This document shows, one piece after another, positions 1 through 5,438 of a stretch of 5,438 bases of DNA. The DNA lies in NCBI GenBank assembly GCA_021779875.1, contig JAJXZV010000105.1, positions 1 to 5,438 of the forward strand, given 5' to 3'. The notes beneath the pieces are model-generated. The model searched no databases, was not told the DNA's origin, and was given only the letters and a program-made list of their open reading frames with translations. The stretch is from Pseudomonadota bacterium (lineage in GTDB: Bacteria; Pseudomonadota; Gammaproteobacteria; Steroidobacterales; Steroidobacteraceae). Both the position numbers and the translations under genes were made by a program. Each line of letters starts with the position of its first letter. Positions within the stretch are counted from its first letter, which is position 1.

Positions 1-929
1 TACGCCGCCTCGCCCACGCCCAGGCCCTGGGTGCCGACCGACAGCCGCTCGCTGTTCATCATGACGAACATGGCGCGCATGCCCTTGTGCGCCTCGCCGA
101 CCAGCCAGCCGGTCGCCTCGTCGAAGCTCATCTGGCAGGTCGAGGAAGCCTTGATGCCCATCTTGTGCTCGATGCCGGTGCAGGCGACGCCGTTGCGCGC
201 GCCGAGGCTCCCGTCCGGGTTCGGCAGGAATTTCGGGACCACGAACAGGCTGATGCCCTTGATGCCCGGCGGCGCGTCCGGCAGGCGCGCGAGCACCAGG
301 TGCACGATGTTCTCGGTGAGGTCGTGCTCGCCGGCGGAGATGAAGATCTTGGTGCCGGTGAGACGGTGGCTGCCATCGGGCTGCGGCACGGCCCGGGTGC
401 GCAGCAGGCCGAGATCGGTGCCGCAGTGCGGTTCGGTGAGGCACATGGTGCCGGCCCAGCGGCCATCCACCAGCCGCGGCAGATAGAAATCCTTGAGCGA
501 TTCCGACCCGTGGCTCTTGAGCGCGAGATAGGCGCCGTGCGAGAGACCCGGATACAGGCCGAAGGCGAGATTGCTGCCGCAGATCATCTCCTCCACCAGC
601 TTGCTCACGCTCTCGGGCAGCCCCTGGCCGCCGTACTTGGGATCGGCGTTGAGGGCGCTCCAGCCGCCCTCGACGAAGGCGCGATAGGCCTCCTTGAAGC
701 CCTTCGGTGTGCGCACCTCGCCGTGGTCGAAGTGGCAGCCCTCGGCGTCGCCGGCCGCGTTGAGCGGCAACAGCACCTCGGCGATGACCTTGGAGGCCTC
801 CTCGAGGACGGTGTCGAGCAGGTCGGGGGTCATCTCCTCGAAGCCCGGCAATTTCATCAGGGCCGCGCTGTCGTGCAATTCGTGCAGCAGGAAGCGCATG
901 TCGCGCAGCGGGGCGGTGTAGGTGTGCAT
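1..929 (-). CDS. Acyl-CoA dehydrogenase, DmdC-like large subfamily (partial, 3' end outside window)
   Basis: This is a flavin-dependent acyl-CoA dehydrogenase that would perform the first step of beta-oxidation, acyl-CoA to trans-2-enoyl-CoA, passing electrons to electron-transfer flavoprotein. From the ATG at 929, 309 complete residues are visible before the edge. The start MHTYTAPLRDMRFLLHEL is typical of the roughly 600-residue acyl-CoA dehydrogenases with an extra C-terminal domain (DmdC, 3-methylmercaptopropionyl-CoA dehydrogenase, and relatives). Residues 163-174 (CLTEPHCGTDLG) nearly match the family signature around T-E-x-x-x-G-[ST]-D, where the flavin and substrate bind; the helical N-terminal domain precedes it and the beta domain (about 160-275) follows. 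The stretch MMNSERLSVGTQGLG near the edge opens the C-terminal helical domain. The catalytic glutamate and FAD-contacting C-terminal residues lie outside. A Shine-Dalgarno 5 bases upstream fixes the start. It lies 14 bases behind the hydratase/dehydrogenase, so it is probably the same transcript. Family is confident; substrate chain length and the DmdC name are not, and a generic fatty acyl-CoA role fits the neighbours better than sulfur metabolism. Confidence 0.93.
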   Translation of the reverse strand, partial: MHTYTAPLRDMRFLLHELHDSAALMKLPGFEEMTPDLLDTVLEEASKVIAEVLLPLNAAGDAEGCHFDHGEVRTPKGFKEAYRAFVEGGWSALNADPKYGGQGLPESVSKLVEEMICGSNLAFGLYPGLSHGAYLALKSHGSESLKDFYLPRLVDGRWAGTMCLTEPHCGTDLGLLRTRAVPQPDGSHRLTGTKIFISAGEHDLTENIVHLVLARLPDAPPGIKGISLFVVPKFLPNPDGSLGARNGVACTGIEHKMGIKASSTCQMSFDEATGWLVGEAHKGMRAMFVMMNSERLSVGTQGLGVGEAA

Positions 930-934
930 GGCGT

Positions 935-939
935 CCTCC
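935..939 (-). promoter_or_regulatory. Ribosome binding site of the acyl-CoA dehydrogenase
   Basis: On the minus strand GGAGG sits 5 bases before the ATG at 929, within the 14-base gap after the upstream stop codon. It is a strong Shine-Dalgarno match and supports independent initiation at this ATG. Confidence 0.8.
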
Positions 940-943
940 AGTC

Positions 944-3274
944 CTAGTTGCGCAGCGGCTTGCCGGTCGCGAGGGTGTGCTCGATCCGCGCCAGCGTGTC
1001 CTCGGTCTTGATCAACCCCATGAAGGCGGTCCGCTCCAGCGCCGACAGCTGGTCCTCGGTGACCGGATCGACCGGGTCGGTCGCGCCGCCCGACAGCACG
1101 CCGGCGAGCGCCTCGGCCACGACCAGGTCGTGATCGGTGGCCGCGCCGCGGCGGTGAAAGCCGTCGACCGCGAGCATGAACGCGAGCTTGCCGGCCGGCC
1201 CCGGCAGCTTCAGCTCGACCGGCTTGGGCGGGAGGTAATTCGCGGCGAGCTCGAGCGCCCGGGCCTTGGCGTCCGCGAGCAGCCGGTAGCGATTCATGGT
1301 GATGCCGTCGCCGGGGCGCAGGAACATGAGGGCCCGGGCCTCGGCCGCCGATTTGGACACGGTCGCCATGCTCACCGTCTCGAAGACCTTGGTAGGGGCG
1401 GGCATCGGCCCGTGCGGCAGCGCGCCGCTCGTGCTCCAGCGCGCCAGCATCTCCTTGCACCCGCCCCAGCCGGGGATCAGGCCGACGCCGCATTCGACCA
1501 GTCCGATGTAGCTCTCGGCGTGAGCCTGCACGGCGTCGCTGTGCAGCAGCAGCTCGCAGCCGCCCCCGAGCGCGAGGCCCGCGGGCGCGCTCACCACGGG
1601 AAAGGGCGCGTACTTGAGCGCCTTGTAGACCTGCTGTCCGCCGGCGATCAGCTTGTCGATCTCGCTCCAGGCCGCGATGTTCGCGGCGAAGAGCGCGAGG
1701 CCCAGATTCGCGCCGACGGAGAAGTTGCGGCCCTCGTTGTAGATCACCAGCGCCTTGTGGTCGCGCTGCACGAGCGGGATGGTCTCGCCGAGCAGGGCGA
1801 TGATGTCCGCGTCGAGCGAGTTGCTCTTGCTCGTGAACTCGAAGCACAGCACGCCGTCGCCCAGGTTCCACAGCGCCGCCGAGCCGTTCTTCAGCAGCGG
1901 CCGGCCGGCGAGCTTCACGTCCTCGAGCAGCAGCACGCCGGCGGGGCGGCGCAGGTCCCGGTAGGTGCCGTCGACGCCGAGGCATTGCCGCTTGCCGCCG
2001 TCGACGCGGTAGAAGGGCCGGTCGGCGGCGGCGGCCGCGGCGAGCAGCGGTGGCACCGTCACGGCGTCGCGCTGCAGACGAGCGGCCAGCCAGGCCGCGC
2101 CCACCTTGTCGATGAGCTCGAACGGACCCCATTGCCAGTTGTAGCCCAGGCGCATGGCTTCGTCGATCGACTGGATGTCCTCGGCGGCCTCGGGCACGAG
2201 GCTCGCGGCGTAGCGCAGCGTCGCACCGAGCACGCGCCAGGCATAGCGTCCGATCCGGCCGTCGCTCTCGAGCAGGGCGCGCAGGTTCTTGCCGGCGGCC
2301 TCGAGTTCCGGCAGATCGGGTGTGTGCTGCGGCCGGTATTCGCCGGTCGCCAGGTCGATGGCCTCCTTGACCTTGCCGCCGCCGGCGCGATTCAATCGAT
2401 AGAAGCCGCCCTTGCCCTTGCGGCCGGTGTAGCCCGCCGCGATCATCTTCCCGACCAGCGGCAGGTCGCGGTTCGCGGCGTGGAACGGATCGGCCGGCGG
2501 CAGCGCCTTCTCGAGGCTCGCGTTGATGTGCGGCATCAGGTCGAGCCCGACCAGGTCGATCAGCCCGAACACGCCGGTCTTCGGAATGCCCATCGGCCTG
2601 CCGATCACCGCGTCGGCTTCCTCCACGCCGATCCCCGCGTCGAGAGCCTCGACCACGCCGACCTGCAGCCAGTACACGCCCAGGCGGTTCGCGATGAAGC
2701 CGGGACTGTCCTTGCAGCGGACCACGCTCTTGCCGAGTGCGCGGTCGGCGAACGCGGCGACCGTGTCGGCGAGCGCCGGGTCCGTGCGTGCGCCGGTCAC
2801 GATCTCGAGCAGGCGCATGTAGCGGGGCGGATTGAAGAAGTGGGTGATCAGGAAGTCGCGCGCGAACGACTCGCTCATGCCCCGGGTGAGCATGGCGAGC
2901 GGGATCGTCGAGGTGTTCGAGGAGACCGCCGTCCCGGGCCGGCGCACGGCGTCGAGCCGCGCGTACAGCGCCTGCTTCACGTCGAGCCGTTCGACCACGG
3001 CCTCCACGATCCAGTCGCTGTCGGCAGCCTGTGCGAGGTGATCCTCGAGGTTGCCCGGGGTCACGAGCCGGGCGGCGGCCGCCGACATGAAGGGCGCCGG
3101 TTCGGCTTTCAGCATCCGGGCGATGGCGCCCTCGGCGAGCGCATTGCGGCCGTCCGCGCCGGTGGCGACCACGTCGAGCAGCAGCACCGGCACGCCGGCG
3201 TTGGCGAACTGGGCGGCGATCGCTGCGCCCATGACGCCGGCGCCGACGACCGTGACCTTGCGGATTTCTTGCAT
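944..3274 (-). CDS. 3-hydroxyacyl-CoA dehydrogenase / enoyl-CoA hydratase fusion (FadN-like)
   Basis: This 776-residue bifunctional enzyme should hydrate trans-2-enoyl-CoA and oxidise the L-3-hydroxyacyl-CoA with NAD+, the two middle steps of beta-oxidation. The N-terminal Rossmann domain has GAGVMG at 11-16. The dehydrogenase residues line up with the family: Ser119 in SSNTS, His145 in HFFNP, Glu157, and Asn196 in GFIANR. A first 3HCDH C-terminal domain spans about 187-290 and a second about 340-395 (IDEAMRLGYNWQWGPFEL at 370-387). The crotonase domain covers about 465-660, with oxyanion-hole elements GANL (521-524) and GLALGGGCE (566-574). Both hydratase catalytic glutamates seem present: Glu574 and Glu594 (VECGVGLIPG). 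The order dehydrogenase then hydratase matches Bacillus FadN-type proteins and is the reverse of E. coli FadB. The frame is open upstream to 3952, but that part runs through the thiolase gene; the ATG at 3274 has a good ribosome site and begins directly at the Rossmann fold. It probably works with the adjacent thiolase. Confidence 0.95.
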   Translation of the reverse strand: MQEIRKVTVVGAGVMGAAIAAQFANAGVPVLLLDVVATGADGRNALAEGAIARMLKAEPAPFMSAAAARLVTPGNLEDHLAQAADSDWIVEAVVERLDVKQALYARLDAVRRPGTAVSSNTSTIPLAMLTRGMSESFARDFLITHFFNPPRYMRLLEIVTGARTDPALADTVAAFADRALGKSVVRCKDSPGFIANRLGVYWLQVGVVEALDAGIGVEEADAVIGRPMGIPKTGVFGLIDLVGLDLMPHINASLEKALPPADPFHAANRDLPLVGKMIAAGYTGRKGKGGFYRLNRAGGGKVKEAIDLATGEYRPQHTPDLPELEAAGKNLRALLESDGRIGRYAWRVLGATLRYAASLVPEAAEDIQSIDEAMRLGYNWQWGPFELIDKVGAAWLAARLQRDAVTVPPLLAAAAAADRPFYRVDGGKRQCLGVDGTYRDLRRPAGVLLLEDVKLAGRPLLKNGSAALWNLGDGVLCFEFTSKSNSLDADIIALLGETIPLVQRDHKALVIYNEGRNFSVGANLGLALFAANIAAWSEIDKLIAGGQQVYKALKYAPFPVVSAPAGLALGGGCELLLHSDAVQAHAESYIGLVECGVGLIPGWGGCKEMLARWSTSGALPHGPMPAPTKVFETVSMATVSKSAAEARALMFLRPGDGITMNRYRLLADAKARALELAANYLPPKPVELKLPGPAGKLAFMLAVDGFHRRGAATDHDLVVAEALAGVLSGGATDPVDPVTEDQLSALERTAFMGLIKTEDTLARIEHTLATGKPLRN

Positions 3275-3280
3275 GGCGCT

Positions 3281-3285
3281 CTCCT

Positions 3286-3286
<1 letters not shown>
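3281..3286 (-). promoter_or_regulatory. Ribosome binding site deciding the start of the hydratase/dehydrogenase
   Basis: AAGGAG on the minus strand lies 6 bases before the ATG at 3274 and its first base coincides with the last base of the thiolase TGA stop (3288-3286). This rules out the much longer in-frame extension toward 3952 and points to coupled translation of the two genes. Confidence 0.85.
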
Positions 3287-4415
<1,129 letters not shown>

Positions 4416-4419
<4 letters not shown>

Positions 4420-4862
4420 GCTGAGACTCCGAGGTGGGCCGGGCCCGGGGGCGCGGCGAGGGCGGTTCGGGCTTGGGATTCGATGTCGCACAGCTCGGCG
4501 AGGGTCTGATCGAGGGCGATGCGCTGCGCCTCGAGGCGCCGGATCCGGCTCTGCACCGCCTCGAGCAGCAGCCGCACCTGCTTCTGATGGGTCGGATCGA
4601 CGTCGTACAGGTCGAGGTAATCCTTGATCTCGCGCAGGCTGAAGCCGAGCTGCTTGCCGCGCAGGATCAGGATCATCCGGCCCCGATCGCGCTGCGTGTA
4701 GATCCGGTGGTTGCCGGCGCGGCGCGGCGCGATCAGGCCCTTGTCCTCGTAGAAGCGGATGGTGCGGGCGCTCACGCCGAGTTCCCTGCCGAGCTCGGTC
4801 ACCCCATAGAGGCGGGCACCCTGGGCGGTCTCGGCAGTCTCAAGGACGGGCACGGCGCTCAT
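4416..4862 (-). CDS. MerR-family transcriptional regulator, LiuR-like
   Basis: This is a 148-residue DNA-binding regulator. The winged helix-turn-helix spans about 18-84: YGVTELGRELGVSARTIRFY (19-38) carries the recognition helix, followed by EDKGLIAP and NHRIYTQRDRGRM of the wing. A heptad-rich helix at about 93-128 should form the antiparallel dimerisation coiled coil. The stretch ILRGKQLGFSLREIKDYLDLYD (positions 64 onward) resembles LiuR, a MerR protein known to control branched-chain amino acid and acyl-CoA catabolism genes in proteobacteria. There is a single cysteine (Cys125), so the paired-cysteine metal site of metal-sensing MerR proteins is absent; an acyl-CoA effector is a reasonable inference. 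The start is uncertain: an in-frame GTG at 4871 would add three residues but falls inside a palindrome, and neither start has a clear Shine-Dalgarno, so the ATG is preferred. It is first in the probable operon and overlaps the thiolase by 4 bases, so it likely regulates itself with the enzymes. Confidence 0.9.
4427..4430 (-). promoter_or_regulatory. Ribosome binding site of the thiolase, inside the end of merR
   Basis: GGAG on the minus strand lies 7 bases before the thiolase ATG at 4419, within the last codons of merR. With the ATGA stop-start overlap at 4419-4416, it supports translational coupling of regulator and thiolase. Confidence 0.7.
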
Positions 4863-4865
4863 GCG

Positions 4866-4883
4866 TATCACGTTAACGTCATA
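4866..4883. promoter_or_regulatory. Putative MerR operator A (near-perfect 18-bp palindrome)
   Basis: TATCACGTTAACGTCATA is an 18-bp inverted repeat with one mismatched pair (4869/4880) and a perfect 10-bp core, ACGTTAACGT, at 4870-4879. It lies 3 bases upstream of the merR ATG. It shares the pattern T-n-ACGT-WW-ACGT-n-A with the second palindrome, as expected of two sites for one dimeric regulator. That the regulator is the adjacent MerR protein is inference. Confidence 0.65.
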
Positions 4884-4907
4884 AAGTTAACGTATACGTT
4901 AACCCAA
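4878..4907 (-). promoter_or_regulatory. Possible promoter of the merR/beta-oxidation operon
   Basis: On the minus strand a weak -35 (TTGGGT, 4907-4902) and a -10-like TATGAC (4883-4878) are separated by 18 bases occupied almost entirely by operator B. This would put transcription start near 4871, leaving only about 8 bases of leader before the merR ATG, which fits the missing Shine-Dalgarno. The boxes match consensus poorly, and other pairings in this AT-rich stretch are possible. Confidence 0.35.
4886..4903. promoter_or_regulatory. Putative MerR operator B (perfect 18-bp palindrome)
   Basis: GTTAACGTATACGTTAAC is identical to its reverse complement over all 18 bases. Its centre is 20 bp from that of operator A, about two helical turns, so dimers on both sites would face the same side of the DNA. 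The ACGT-WW-ACGT core resembles, as I recall it, the LiuR motif (TTGACGTWWACGTCAA-like). It sits between the suggested -35 and -10 boxes, the usual place for MerR-family sites. Confidence 0.72.
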
Positions 4908-4955
4908 AGGCAGACCGATGCCAAGCCCTACTCGAAGGGGGGCGCGGCAGGGGAC

Positions 4956-5438
4956 TCAGGCCGCGGCGCGGTGTTCGGGCGGCGTCTCCAGGGCGTGCGC
5001 CAGCACGTCCTCGATCCGCTCCACCCAGACGAACTCCAGGCGGCGACGCACGCTGTCCGGGATGTCCTCCAGATCACGCCGGTTGCGCGCCGGCAGGATG
5101 ACCGTGCGGATCCCGGCGCGCGCGGCGGCCACGCATTTCTCCTTGATGCCGCCCACCGGCAGCACGACGCCGCGCAGGCTGATCTCGCCGGTCATCGCGA
5201 CCTCCGGCCGGACGGTGCGCCGGGTGAGGAGCGAGGCCAGCGAGGTTGCCAGGGCGACGCCGGCGCTCGGTCCGTCCTTGGGGATCGCGCCGGCCGGCAC
5301 GTGGATGTGCAGGTCGCTGGCGTCGAGCGCCGCCGCGTCGATGCCGAGCCGGTCGGCCTGAGACTTGACCCAGGTCACGGCGGCCTGTGCGCTTTCCTTC
5401 ATGACGTCGCCGAGCTGGCCGGTGAGGATGAGCCGGCC
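4956..5438 (-). CDS. lon: Lon-type ATP-dependent protease, C-terminal proteolytic domain (partial, 5' end outside window)
   Basis: The visible 160 residues are the end of the Lon peptidase domain, a cytoplasmic AAA+ protease that degrades misfolded and regulatory proteins. The catalytic serine lies in KDGPSAGVA (residue 58 of the visible part) and the catalytic lysine in GGIKEK (residue 101). The 43-residue spacing equals that of Ser679 and Lys722 in E. coli Lon. [16 protein letters not shown] and the RRDLEDIP near the C-terminus are also conserved Lon features. The AAA+ and N-terminal domains lie beyond the right edge; the frame is open to that edge. The gene ends with a TGA 93 bases before the merR ATG and is in the same direction, but the operators between them suggest a separate unit. 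Some proteobacteria carry a second Lon, and without the N-terminal part I cannot say whether this is the housekeeping copy, so the symbol is a class assignment. Confidence 0.92.
   Translation of the reverse strand, partial: GRLILTGQLGDVMKESAQAAVTWVKSQADRLGIDAAALDASDLHIHVPAGAIPKDGPSAGVALATSLASLLTRRTVRPEVAMTGEISLRGVVLPVGGIKEKCVAAARAGIRTVILPARNRRDLEDIPDSVRRRLEFVWVERIEDVLAHALETPPEHRAAA

Noticed and set aside
87..947. A 286-codon plus-strand open frame opposite the acyl-CoA dehydrogenase
   Set aside because: The minus strand translates into a clear acyl-CoA dehydrogenase across the same region; the plus-strand frame is a shadow.
4420..4491. N-terminal extension of the thiolase by 24 residues
   Set aside because: The extension is Pro/Arg-rich, overlaps merR, and the ATG at 4419 gives the standard thiolase N-terminus with a ribosome site.
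4926..4939. Short hairpin CCCT-loop-AGGG after lon as a terminator
   Set aside because: A 4-bp stem without a following T-tract on the minus strand is too weak to call an intrinsic terminator.
4918..5361. A 147-codon plus-strand open frame opposite lon
   Set aside because: It is low-complexity Arg/Ser/Ala-rich sequence opposite a well-conserved Lon catalytic domain.

Overview
This window is high-GC chromosomal DNA. All supportable genes lie on the minus strand. The gene content and very GC-rich codon use suggest a proteobacterium, plausibly beta- or gammaproteobacterial; that assignment is inference from protein style, not from a phylogenetic marker.

Read in the direction of transcription (right to left): (1) 5438-4956 is the C-terminal part of a Lon-type ATP-dependent protease, cut by the window edge, with its Ser-Lys dyad visible. 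(2) 4955-4863 is a 93-base intergenic stretch, locally AT-rich. It carries two 18-bp palindromes, one perfect and one with a single mismatched pair, whose centres are exactly 20 bp apart. (3) 4862-4416 is a MerR-family regulator resembling the LiuR type, which controls acyl-CoA and branched-chain amino acid catabolism. (4) 4419-3286 is a thiolase (FadA/FadI type) whose ATG overlaps the merR stop codon. (5) 3274-944 is a fused 3-hydroxyacyl-CoA dehydrogenase/enoyl-CoA hydratase in the FadN-like order (dehydrogenase first). (6) 929-1 is the N-terminal half of an acyl-CoA dehydrogenase of the large DmdC-like kind, running off the left edge.

The last four genes are packed with gaps of -4, 11 and 14 bases, and each of the three enzyme genes has a good Shine-Dalgarno. 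They therefore look like one operon, merR-thiolase-hydratase/dehydrogenase-acyl-CoA dehydrogenase. Together the enzymes cover a full beta-oxidation turn: acyl-CoA to enoyl-CoA (acyl-CoA dehydrogenase), hydration and NAD-dependent oxidation to 3-ketoacyl-CoA (fusion enzyme), then thiolysis to acetyl-CoA (thiolase). The MerR protein probably regulates its own operon through the paired palindromes.

I found no mobile element, RNA gene, CRISPR array or new kind of system. The most interesting part is the control region in front of merR. The long plus-strand open frames are antisense shadows of these genes.
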